The translations under genes were made by a program, and so were the position numbers. This document shows, piece after piece, positions 10,825 through 57,879 of a stretch of 64,000 bases of DNA (positions within the stretch are counted from its first letter, which is position 1; each line of letters begins with the position of its first letter). The notes below the pieces were generated by a model. The model saw only the letters and a list, made by a program, of their open reading frames with translations. It was not told the origin of the DNA and did no database searches. Source of the DNA: Mastigias papua (Eukaryota > Cnidaria > Scyphozoa > Rhizostomeae > Mastigiidae); NCBI GenBank assembly GCA_964019165.1, contig OZ025270.1:4484528-4548527 (forward strand). Reading direction: 5' to 3'.

Positions 10825-11745
10825 TTACTGTCTTACAAAAAAGTTTTTCATCCTCCTCAAGTTCTTCAGTATAGCTTTTCGTGTATCCACTGTCCCGAGT
10901 CCATAAATATATGGATCTGCAAAGTTATTTACAATTGACAGCCCTATTAAAATGGAACGGATGTTTGGAGATGAAATGTTACCGTTTATCAACTCTACGA
11001 GTGATAGGCATCCTGCAGGAAGCATGGAAATTACATATGCAAGTACAACAATACTCGCGACAAAAGAAATTTTCATTTGTTTCTTCCTCATATCAGCCAT
11101 CTCTAGTTCAGACCCAGTCATTGTCCCTGGGTTTACTCTCCTCAGTTTACTTCGACTGAATGCCAACAGACGATACTGAATACAAGCTAACAAGAATATT
11201 GTGGGGAATGCAATTACTACTTGCAATATCTTCATTAGATAGCTGCCATCGAGGATCAGCATACCCTTGCTTTTTGTTGCTATTGCCACTGTTGCGATTC
11301 CACCAATTACACCAACAATCCATATGAATGAAATTCCAAGAATCGTTCTGTTTCTGGTGAATATTTCATGTAAACGAAAGCAATGTATGCATGCAATATA
11401 TCGTTCTAATGATAGTGCAATAAGTGACAGACTTGAAACAACTAATGTCATAGCAAAATTGAAGAACATAATGAACCGTAAAATGTCACATGCTCCTACT
11501 GCCGTTCTTAAATTGGAAATCAGCATTATTCCCATGCATAAAAAGGAAACGAATATCTGCAAAAAATCTGAAATTGAGAGACTGAGTGTAATCATGTGGC
11601 GAGGCAATGCCAGACGCAGATCTATGAGCAGCACTTTAATCATCAGAACATGAAATGGTAGTATTATGCAGATCATGATGATAAAAGAGATGCCCAGCCT
11701 TGTATGAATACAATTGAGTACATCTGTGCTGTTTGTGCCTTCCAT
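10825..11745 (-). CDS. Class A (rhodopsin-like) G-protein-coupled receptor, intronless
   Basis: The 306-residue protein has seven hydrophobic segments: about 17-40, 51-76, 87-116, 136-156, 172-193, 225-248 and 262-284. A possible N-glycosylation site NST lies at 5-7. TM2 has the LSISD pattern with the conserved aspartate at 60. TM3 begins with Cys86 and ends with ERY (114-116), the counterpart of DRY. TM6 has MLP in place of CWxP, and TM7 has DPYIY (277-281) in place of NPxxY. A short basic helix-8-like tail follows. The single-exon structure and loose motifs are typical of lineage-expanded cnidarian receptors. The ligand cannot be told from sequence. The start is the first methionine, shortly before TM1. 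The gene sits between the two 3.6-kb direct repeats. A melanocortin, adenosine or other amine-like affinity is possible but not shown. Confidence 0.88.
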   Translation of the reverse strand: MEGTNSTDVLNCIHTRLGISFIIMICIILPFHVLMIKVLLIDLRLALPRHMITLSLSISDFLQIFVSFLCMGIMLISNLRTAVGACDILRFIMFFNFAMTLVVSSLSLIALSLERYIACIHCFRLHEIFTRNRTILGISFIWIVGVIGGIATVAIATKSKGMLILDGSYLMKILQVVIAFPTIFLLACIQYRLLAFSRSKLRRVNPGTMTGSELEMADMRKKQMKISFVASIVVLAYVISMLPAGCLSLVELINGNISSPNIRSILIGLSIVNNFADPYIYGLGTVDTRKAILKNLRRMKNFFVRQ

Positions 11746-12470
11746 ATTTGTAATATATCAGTACTTGGCAAGTATCTGTTGTGTGTTCAGTATCTTCAAG
11801 GCAACTGACGAGGATAATATACTAGACTCTATTAGTATACAGTAACCCAAAAGTTCACCTGCCTCCAATTCGACATCTGCGAGGCCTCATTGGATACATG
11901 CGTTTTAAGAAACTTAACCGTATCACATGTTGCAAACTATTTTGCAATATTATATTATTCATGGTCTTTTACAAACCACTTTCGCAAAACATGCACTTAT
12001 TATCAGAAATCTTTTAAAAGTGATGATAAGTTTCTTACAAGTCAACTTTTGATACTGGTAATCTGCCTGTAAGATGTTTTCTTCCAGCATATTGCAAAGT
12101 TGGTGTGCATGCAAAACACATATGATATGTAAAGAATACTTCCTGTTAATATTCAATCTCTTGTGTCAGGTTCGTTGGAATGAAAAGTACGAAGCATGAA
12201 ATGGCATTTACTTAGCATGTACATGTATATCACTTTCCAAGTCAAAATAACTGACAGTAATGAAAGCAATTTTTATAACAGTTCTCATTATTGTTATGCC
12301 TATTATCATAGCTTCACGTCTGAAAGTTTCATCATTAGTGGGAATTTCAATTCTGAGGAGGCTGACGAGTCACTCTGGCAATTAGTGAATGTAGTTAGAC
12401 CTCCTAAGTTGTAACTCAAGAATCAATCACAGAGATCATTCTGTGGAATAGATTAATCAAAGTTGTGTCG
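11746..12470. other. 5' flank of the receptor gene
   Basis: No further gene is recognised between the receptor start and the right duplicate. This stretch would hold the receptor promoter on the minus strand. I see no convincing motif beyond general AT richness. Confidence 0.5.
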
Positions 12471-12610
12471 TTTCCGGTGAAAGAAGTCCAGTTTAACAGC
12501 AGATCGTCTAAATAACACGATGCAACTAAAGCAACAAAGAAATTTTGTGAAAGATAGCTGTTGAAAGGGCAATATCTGAAAACTCCTGCATTCTTGGTCT
12601 TTGTAACCAA
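12416..12610 (-). pseudogene. Short minus-strand open frame across the duplication boundary
   Basis: The frame encodes 64 codons including SQNFFVALVASCYLDDLLLN. The corresponding DNA in the left copy is cut by the window edge. It may be a further exon or fragment of the unknown minus-strand gene in the duplicated unit. No family is recognised. Confidence 0.25.
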
Positions 12611-12820
12611 ATTTTGGAAATATTGGCTTCCTGCATTGTGTGTGCTACATTTTCTTAAGTCATAGTCTTAAGTCATGGTGAAGATTCTTAATGCAATAAT
12701 TCAATGGTATGTCAATAATACTACTCAATCCAATGATTCACTTATGTTCCTAAAAGCCAATCAACCTTGTATTACACATTACACACAATATTTATAAAGT
12801 TGCCGTTATAAAGAGATATA

Positions 12821-13207
12821 CACGCTTTTCTATAAGGAACCTACAAGTAGAATACCAAAATATTTAAAGAACTTATTCTCTAAGGAACTTTTCAGTTTGA
12901 AAAATATTTATAACAGCTAACAATCGACAAGCAGGAAGCCTGTTCCATTCATTTGCAGCCAAAACCAGCATAGATTGTTTGCTATGCTTGTGTCATAGTT
13001 CATTCATCTTAAGTTATAGCAAAATTTAAAGGCAAAATTCAGACCTTCAAAGTTTTCTTTATCTTTACCATATGTATGGCACTAAATGTAGAGTAAAAAC
13101 TAAGGAACTGTTAAGGAACTTTTAGTACTACAGTTTGACTATAGGTTCAAACATAAGGAACTTTTGGAACTAGGCCTTGAGCTAGGTTCCTTATATAAAA
13201 AAGCGTG
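12821..13207. mobile_element. Miniature inverted-repeat element, family A, copy 2
   Basis: This is the duplicate of the element at 354-756, with the same termini (CACGCTTTTCTATAAGGAAC on the left, AAGCGTG on the right). It is flanked by TA on both sides, which supports a TA target-site duplication. Confidence 0.78.
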
Positions 13208-13888
13208 TATACCAATTTGCGAGCTATGTGTGTTCTCTTATGGTGGTACCTTTGAGAGTGGCTGTAAGGCTCTAGCCATTAGTTAGCCATTAGTTCAAAT
13301 GCATAGTTAGACGATACTGTGGTCAGGACTTTTAGTTCCACATGATCTCCGTATCACCTGCCTCCACTGTGGTACCAGACGGCTTATTTTTCTGATCACA
13401 TATGGGAAATAAACCAGTTGAACTCAACAGGCCACCTGAACTGGCCCGTGACAATCGTATAATAAGTAGAACTGATTTATGAGCAAGCTACATCATTACA
13501 TGTTTGCAATATACAATTACGTAGCCCACTACAAATGCATCTTGTCCACATCGTTGTACTGTATTGTCTCATTCTACTCAAATTGAAGAATATTGTCTCA
13601 ATCACGTGCAGCAAGTTCTTGATTAGCGGACTATCAAATATTATTTGTCAGCTTATTCAGGTGTATTCATTAACGATTAAGTAAAGATAAAGTAGCTTCA
13701 ATGTAGAATGCATTCCCAATATAACAAAGCTAGTAATAAACAAAATGGAGCAAACAAGAAGCACTTGCATTAATTCAAATTTAATCTGATGGTTTGCATC
13801 AATTTCATTAGTTCAAAAGGATCATCAGTCATGCATAACAAAAGCGCATAAACAGTGAAAAGTCTATCAGTACTATAAAACTTCATTA

Positions 13889-14040
13889 CAACACGGGAAG
13901 GCGGCACCATGTTTTAGACATACTGAAAAGCTGGCATCTGGCAATATATTTCGGCTCACCTTTCGGTCGCTATCTGACTTTTCGTACTCTGACGAGTGTC
14001 GGACGAAGAAAGCTTTTCAGTATGCCTAAAACATAAGGAG
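13889..14040. mobile_element. Miniature inverted-repeat element, family B, copy 2
   Basis: This is the duplicate of copy 1 within the right segmental copy, with a truncated right terminus ending at AACATAAGGAG. The core reads CTGACGA then GTGTCGGAC then GAAG, preceded by CGTACT and followed by AGTATG, which can pair with each other. Confidence 0.68.
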
Positions 14041-14374
14041 TACAGGTATACTCTTTACATTTGAGTGTGGGGGCTGGAGAAAAAGATTTCAGGTACCTGT
14101 CTTACTATCATACTCTGCATAATGCATTTCAGCCAATATAAAGGGCGACATTTCATAAATTTCTTGCCTGCGCCCCTGACTTAAATTAACACAGTCATGA
14201 ATCTTTTACTGCTCTCTTGCCAGAAAGGATTTCACGGATTCGTTAATACACATATGCAGTTCCAAACTTTGGGTTCAACTTAAGCCCAGGCATATAAGAA
14301 TTTACGTTAATAAGTCTGAAGTATCTTGCATAAAAGATCGTTAATAACAACGACGTTTTTTGAATCATACTCAT

Positions 14375-14780
14375 AGGTTTGGCCAGACCACATGCGGAAC
14401 ACGGCAACATCATATGGCCCCCTTACTACAAAAAGGACATTAAAGTTATCGCCAATTTCCAGAGGAGACGAAGTAAGTTGGTACATGAGCTAAAAGATTT
14501 GGACTATGAACAACGATTAAAAAGCTCGGACCTTCCTGGTTTGGTTTATCGTAGGTTTCGGGGTGATACGATTGAGACATACAAATAGATACCTGGGTAT
14601 TATGACATAAAGCCTGTGTTGAAAATGGATACTTATGGAAATACCAGGGGACATAAAGCTAAGATCTTTATTGAAAGATATAAAATACCACAAAGCGTTC
14701 GTACAGTATCAGAGTTGCACACGGATGGAATCAATTTCCAGAGGATGTAGCTGAGGCCAACCCATTAAGTACATTAAAAA
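14375..14780 (+). mobile_element. LINE reverse-transcriptase C-terminal fragment (right copy)
   Basis: Same fragment as 1922-2326, carried in the right segmental copy with a few substitutions (for example a serine replaced by arginine before RFRGDTIETYK). It was present before the duplication. Confidence 0.85.
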
Positions 14781-15264
14781 AGCTGGGCTTTCAGCTTTAC
14801 CCTTTCCTTTGACCTCGATCCTTAGAAATTCTTCAAATTGTAAATAATTTGATGCAGATCCACTTGGGTAAACAGGTCCAAAACAACAATCTAATGAACC
14901 ATTAAGTTTATACATCTGTCGATAATTGCTTTAGGTATGTCTGATAGGTTTACATCTGACTTCCTTGACATGGTAACAGGTTTACAGTTTGATAATACTA
15001 CCAAAAACTACATAATTAGAAAGATATCTACCATTTCAATCAGAACATCCTACTAAATCTTCCGTAGAAGTAACAAAAGCTGGTCAAATCCTGAACTCCT
15101 ATCTCACTAACTCACACTAATATTCACTCTTGTTGTTCTCACTAATACACTAATACTCACTTTTGTTATTATCATTCTACTATTATTATTGTATTTAAAC
15201 CAAGTAGTCAACTGTAAACTACCTGTTGTTTAGTGATGTTTACAACTGTATGTACTACATACTT

Positions 15265-16045
15265 TCAATGATATGAAGTTTCCATTTTTACCATAGCTTT
15301 TTGCATTCTTTTAAGACCCAAGATGACATTTACTTTATGTGGAACATGTGCAGCCAAGACCAGAACATCTGTTTGAATTATTTGAGAATAGATGGAGCTT
15401 AAGATTGTATCTACTTCTATATGGTGGCATTTGAGCACTTTTATGTCTGGATTTTCATCAATATTTAACAGCATCTTGGTATTTATTCCTTAAGTTGTAA
15501 ATACAGTTGACGCAAAGCTACGAAAGTACTGAATTCGCTTTTAAGGAAATGCTGGAGACGAATTTTGTAGCCTGGATTCTTGAAAAACTTTTGAAATCCT
15601 TTGTAGATGGCAGCATATTTTCCTTCTTTTTCAAAAACATTTTCAGTACTTCTAAATCAAGCTGCGATCATCCTTTCTGTCCTTGATCCTTAACTCCAGG
15701 CCGTACGGGTCATTGAAGAAGATGGGCTAGAGTGCATGTAGGTGGTAAAAACTGAGTTTCATCCCCTTTTTCCCTGTCCTTTGTTGAAGGTGTATCCAAT
15801 TTATACAGCAGTCCCATATCTACTAGAGCAGTGCAATTGTACAATTGATTTAGTGACACAAATTTTAGTTTTTCAGCATTCTTTGTTTTCTGTGCTTTGA
15901 TCATTTCTGCATCGATATTAAATATTGAGAGCCACTCTTTTGTCAAACGATGCTTTATTACCTGCATAAAGTCAAATTCCGCTTCACTGCAGTGTAGCAA
16001 AGCTATACATTGAGCCATAACTTCTTCCAATGCAACAGTCTTCAA
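15265..16045 (-). pseudogene. Broken minus-strand reading frames of unknown family (right copy)
   Basis: Counterpart of 2819-3623, with open stretches at 15710-16045 and 15265-15474. About 12 of 111 residues differ from the left copy in the first frame, for example FNINAEM to FNIDAEM and STKDREKSD to STKDREKGD. Length and frame are kept. The EADT-like motif is altered to HHIEVDTILSS. Confidence 0.45.
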
Positions 16046-16083
16046 AATGGTTTAACTTCTCTCTTTCTCTGTTAAAGGTGGCT

Positions 16084-17287
16084 TGTCGAAGGTATAACTG
16101 GAGCTTTTATGCATCTTGTCGTGAAATGATTTCTCAGCAGAAAACATTCAATCTTTAAAGAACTTCGTAGCCAGTAATTTACAATCTATGTGTGCGGTTT
16201 TAAAATCCTAAACAAGCTTATCAGAGGCAATACTTGACTGAAGAGTGCTGAGGAAATATGACCACTATTTGAAAAGGAACGTTGGGTAGTTTTGCAGGGA
16301 GATGATACCATATCACTTTTGGTCTGATGGCCGGATCAAATACAGACTGCCCAATCATCTCGGGTTGTCAAAGCGGGACACTTTTTCAAAGCTTACTAAA
16401 TTTTATCATGGTTGAAGTGGTATACTTGAACAAAAAAATTAAATTGATTACAATGTCATAAAATTCATCTGATTCAATAAGTACTGTATGAACCATGCTG
16501 GACGTTGTATTGCCTGTCTGCTGATTTGTTTTATTTCAAACAAGGCCTTTGGTTGCTTAAAACTAAATCAGTCTCCATGTACGTTCAGTTTCAACGCCAG
16601 CGAAGATGCCACAGTGATCAAGATGACTTCTGTTTTCAGAATCAATTTTTTCGGACCATAGAGAAACATCTTTCGCTATCACCATTATCGGTTGGCAATG
16701 CCAGAAGTTCACGTATGGGTATAAGAAGGGTACACGCTTTTTTTAATAAGGAACCTAGCTAAAGGCTTAGTTCTAAAAGTTCCTTATTTTCGGACCTCTT
16801 TTTGTCAAATTCTAGTACTAAAAGTTCCTTAATAGTTCCTTAATTTTCACTGCACATAGAGTGCCACAAAACGGCACAGATACGAGAAAAGCATTGAAAT
16901 TCTGAATTTTACCTTTAATTATGGCTAGAACTCAACCTCAAAAGCACAAATGCGATAGGAAATAAGTTTTATATATGCAAAAGTATAATTTCAATCAAGA
17001 AGTGTCATGTTTATTCCATTGATATCATCCAATGTAATGTAATCTTCACTTGCATTTGAGTACAGCACTCGGAATTTGAAAAGTTCCTTAGGGATTTTTC
17101 TTTTAGTAGTATAAGTTCTTTAAATATTTCGGCCTTCTACGTGTAGGTTCCTTATAAAGTGGTTCCTTATAAAAAAAAGCGTGTACTGGTACTGTAGACT
17201 GTTCCGCTCAAAGCGGGACGGTTGGACAGTCTGCGAGTGAAATAGTATTTATTATGTTCATCTTATGGTTTCGACTCCATTGTTGTA
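16084..17287. other. Non-coding spacer holding the family A element
   Basis: Besides the family A element at 16733-17183, no gene is recognised. A shared GCGGGAC sequence occurs on both sides of that element (16372 and 17213). Confidence 0.5.
16733..17183. mobile_element. Miniature inverted-repeat element, family A, copy 3 (opposite orientation)
   Basis: This independent insertion of family A lies 650 bases outside the duplication and is inverted relative to copies 1 and 2. The termini are CACGCTTTTTTTAATAAGGA and its complement ending AAAAAAAAGCGTG, flanked by TA on each side. At 451 bp it is the longest copy and probably closest to the full element. No transposase frame is present, so it is non-autonomous. 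Confidence 0.82.
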
Positions 17288-17432
17288 GTGATTTCAAGAG
17301 CAGATTTGCTCCGTTTCAGCACCGTGACAAAAAAGCTCAAATTCGTGAGAGGGTTCCCCAAGCCCTTTTTGTTCAGCAAATGTTCCGAGTCTGGTGAAAT
17401 TGCCATTTCTAGTTCGGGCATGCGCTCAATGA

Positions 17433-17445
17433 TTTGGGCGCCAAA
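17433..17445. promoter_or_regulatory. E2F-like site in possible STAG upstream region
   Basis: TTTGGGCGCCAAA contains TTTGGCGC on the minus strand, the E2F/DP consensus. It lies in a locally CpG-richer patch 1.3 kb before the first coding exon of STAG. The translated exon is preceded by a splice acceptor, so an untranslated exon and the promoter must lie upstream. A possible donor (AAAGAG then GTATGA) follows at about 17500. The promoter role is inferred. Confidence 0.3.
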
Positions 17446-17499
17446 TGTGTGTACGCAGAAGTTACACAGCTTTGTGACTTAATGGTGATACTCAAAGAG

Positions 17500-18759
17500 G
17501 TATGATTTTATGCAATATTTCTTAGTTTCACATTTCACGTTAGTTGCAGTTAAAAAAATTAGAGTCGAGGAGGTTGTCATTATTTAGCTTGTAGACCTAC
17601 TGTCGTGATACAGAAGGAGAGAATTCGGTTACTATACTGCATCCTCGATTGACGCTGTTTATTTAGGCCCATAGGCATTACCTCTGTTGTTAATGCGCTG
17701 CTAGCGGTAAATGACTAAAGTTAGGTCAGGTTTTTCTGATTATCTCCTCATGCTTACCTACTGTAGGAGGGCATCATTATTCATCGTTGATATAGTTTCC
17801 ATTATAGATTTGACCACTATCGACAACTCACGTTCTTATTTTCAGTTAGAACTTGCAACTTAGTTTGACTTTCCTAACCGAGTGTTTTTGTTTAAACACT
17901 AGTGCACGCTACATACCATGCTCGTACCCACAAATCTCCTCACTCTCTCCATTGAAAGATTGTATAGCAAGTATGTAAGCAGACCCACAACACCATATGC
18001 TGCCTTTAACTATCATGCGTTATCAAAAAAGTCATGTTTGTATATATTTGTGCACGCATATAGGTATGTTTGTATGTATGTTTGTATGAATGTATTTGCA
18101 CAGGTTCTTACAGTGCCAGGTATCAAGATTAGGAATGCTATGACTATGGAAGAAATATCAAAGAAAATTCAAGGACTATGTTCAATCAAACTTGTTTCAT
18201 AACTCCCATAATCTTTAATCATAAATAATTTGTTTGGGTTTTTGATGCTTGTATGTTAAGTAGTTACTTTCATAAGAGTCTTTTCTGTTTTGATCATATA
18301 GTGCAGTTTATTTATTTAAATATAGGAAATGGATGTGTAATAGTGTTTTTTGTTTGCTATAGTGTAACAATGTATACATGAGTATTTGTTTATGATTTCA
18401 CATTTATGAGGACAGATAGAACATATTGTTTTAACACTAGCAGAAATGGGAAATTTTTTTATCTCTGTGGAATTGGCATCTGGTTCCAAAATTTCTGCAG
18501 ACTGTCTAAGCTGGTAGAGCTGTACAACCTCAATATGAATATATACATGTTTATCTTTTACATACATACATATATGTACATACATACATACATACATATT
18601 GTGTATATTAATTAAAGATTGGAATCATTAATTTCGTGTGATTCCTAATCTCCACTGCCAATTTGAATTTTCAGGGCAGATCTTAACTGCTGACAAGTGT
18701 GTATGATTGCATTTTCTTTTTGTTCTATTTTTGTGTAGTGTAATCATTACTTTTTACAG
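17500..18759. other. Presumed first intron / 5' region of STAG
   Basis: No coding sequence is seen. TACA/TGTA tetranucleotide runs lie at 18062-18090 and 18555-18600. The region ends in a pyrimidine-rich tract and TTTTTACAG, the acceptor of the first coding exon. The 5' untranslated exon cannot be located from sequence alone. Confidence 0.5.
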
Positions 18760-18761
18760 TC

Positions 18762-55677
<36,916 letters not shown>

Positions 55678-57594
55678 CATCTTTGGATTCACGTGGTGTC
55701 GAATTGATTCATAGTTGTCCGACAGTGGTATGTGACTGAAGGGCTGGCATTATACACTCAAAAGCAACGATTACCTATATGGAAGGAAACTTTGCCAAGC
55801 GAGCTCACATTCGAGACAACGTTTTTTGCTCGAAGACTTGATGACTTCAAGCAAACGTTGAATGTTACACACGTGTATTTTGTATATTGGTATGCCTCCT
55901 CTTTAACTGCATATCAACGAGTACTGCATTGATATTATATTAAGATTATGATCGCTTCATTGGGGGAATTCATAAATTATTGCCGTTCATGTGCTAGTCT
56001 GGCAATATGTACATAGATCCTGTACCATCTAGAGCAGTTAGATAGTTCATTGATTATTATTGACTATCAACGTGCTAATTCAGGTGTGTCATCCATCTTG
56101 TTATTTACGTTTTTGACTGATTGACTAGCATCCATTAGGTCACCTTACATTCATTCATTCATTCATTCATTCATGCCTAGCCAGCCATACATCGGAAGTA
56201 GGCCGATGTTCTAATTATCTATTTTGACCAGAATTGTCTGTCAGAGTTTCTGCATTTGCTTTACGAGATTCGATTTTTAACAGCCTGTACTCATACATTT
56301 CTTGAAAAGGTTCGTTCTCCCTGTTACCACTTATATTCGTTGTTTTGATAGAATATCAAGGATATTCGTAATGTTGCAATATTAGCACATACACACTTTT
56401 TTATCAGAATACTTAGTTTTTGCCGAGCCATAATATTCTTAAAATTATTTGATTTTGAGTCTATGAACATTCTTAAATTATTCTTAAAGTCTGGTAATTT
56501 TAAGCATTTATATTCGTATAAACTGTACTCTGATACTAAAAGGTGTGCAACGGTACTCTCCAAAGAGTTGCTGAGTTGCATCATAGCACAATGACTCACA
56601 GACAGACGCTCACACCTGTTTTCATATCTAAAAAAACTCATGCAAAAATGTCTCAATCTTCACGAAGCATGAGCCTTGCAATATTGTTAAATTGTTCTAA
56701 ATTTAGACGATTTTGAGCCTTGATATTCTCATAGATGATATTCTTTTTTAGAAAAGTGTGTATGTTTATTTTATGGCATTGCATAGGTAACTCCTGGTTT
56801 GATTCAATGCCATCTCCTGGACGTGAATATGCAATTAAGATGTCCCGATTGGTGTCTAGCGTCAGACGTTTGGGAGAATTCCCTTTGGGCCTGGTCTTTT
56901 TGAAGCGAATCTCTTTCAGTCCACCAAGTCGACTATTTTCATTTGGCCATGTTTTATCGTGTTACATCGTTTACACATGCATGTTCCTATTTTGCCGTTG
57001 TCTTTGCCAGTTTTAAACGTTATTAACAGATGTTCTCTTACGCGTTCTGTTTATGTTTTTATAGAAATTTAGCGTTGATCAAAGAGAGGACACAGTTATT
57101 TTTGGACTGTTTGTAATAACCGAGATGTGTTATTTTGTTGTGTTTAAATATCGTGCTTATTTTCTCCGGATATATTTTCGAAATTATGACAAGTTTGAAG
57201 GATTTATGTATGTGAACTTGTTTTGGTAAAAAATGATATGGAGAATTGTGTATGTACGATGGGATTTGGAAATTAAATGTGCCCTTGAACTATCACAACA
57301 TCTTTTTCCTGGTAGATTTTCAAATGAAACATGCTTTTGTGGTAGTTTTCGCATAGTCTTCTTTCATTTTATTAATTTGCTACTGTGTAAAGGTCTTTGA
57401 TCATTACACTGAAATATTATAGATGCAATTCATATAGGTAAATCGCATAATGGTGCTATTTATAGACTGCAAGATAAACGATATTATGGACAGTTCATGT
57501 TTTCTACAGAATTTGCTACCTTGAATAAGCTTGCAGCTGTGAAGAGCATAGGGCCACATATTACCACAGAAAGTACAGACTCTTGTGGCACTTA
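55678..57594. other. STAG 3' flank / intergenic
   Basis: No gene is recognised. A CATT tetranucleotide run is at 56150-56173. A diverged interspersed repeat at about 56320-56745 shares blocks such as TCTCCAAAGAGTT.CTGAGT with 62050-62450. Confidence 0.55.
56320..56745. repeat. Diverged interspersed repeat, copy 1
   Basis: Contains ATTCTTAAATTATTCTTA, CTCTCCAAAGAGTTGCTGAG, TGACTCACAG and TTGAGCCTTGATATTCTCAT. The same blocks in the same order, with many differences, occur at 62050-62450. Family unknown. Confidence 0.55.
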
Positions 57595-57879
57595 CAATGC
57601 CTGCCAAAAGTAGTTGGAACACCCACACAATTGTATTGATTTCTGACTCCTGCCGCTTCTCCTTGACACCACGTAAAATGTAAACCCCCTTCCCCCCTCC
57701 CCCCCTCAAACAATGTTGATTCAATAGCGAGAACCAGTAGTTTTAAAAGCACGCATCACTTTTGGTCTTCGAGTTGCTCATATTTGCTTCATACAACATT
57801 GTTTAACGAGGGAGGGGATGCTATAGCTCATCTATAGCGTAAATCATAGCAAGTGTTCCAAGACTTTTGGCAGGCATTG
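57595..57879. mobile_element. Mariner-like miniature element
   Basis: CAATGCCTGCCAAAAGTAGT at the left and the inverted copy ...ACTTTTGGCAGGCATTG at the right, flanked by TA on each side. The termini resemble Tc1/mariner ends (CAGTGCCTTGCAAAAGT). 285 bp, non-coding, with a C-rich tract near 57690. Confidence 0.88.

Larger units (their letters stand above)
12471..16083. repeat. Right copy of the 3.6-kb direct segmental duplication
   Basis: The copy starts at or before TTTCCGGTGAAAG at 12471, which equals the first bases of the window, and ends at 16083. Differences from the left copy are mostly single substitutions plus a few short indels, including a shorter miniature-element arm and a small gain near 13680. 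A minus-strand reading frame crosses the left boundary (12416-12610), so the true unit may extend further left than the window lets one see. Confidence 0.93.

Noticed and set aside
11267..11653. 128-codon plus-strand open frame
   Set aside because: Shadow of the receptor gene on the minus strand.
1..16083. Reading the two 3.6-kb direct repeats as long terminal repeats of a retrotransposon
   Set aside because: The interval between them has a receptor gene and assorted LINE pieces, no gag-pol, no primer-binding site or polypurine tract, and the repeats contain LINE and miniature-element insertions.
57404..57752. Minus-strand open frames near the mariner-like element
   Set aside because: They read through the element's C-rich interior and termini; no protein similarity.
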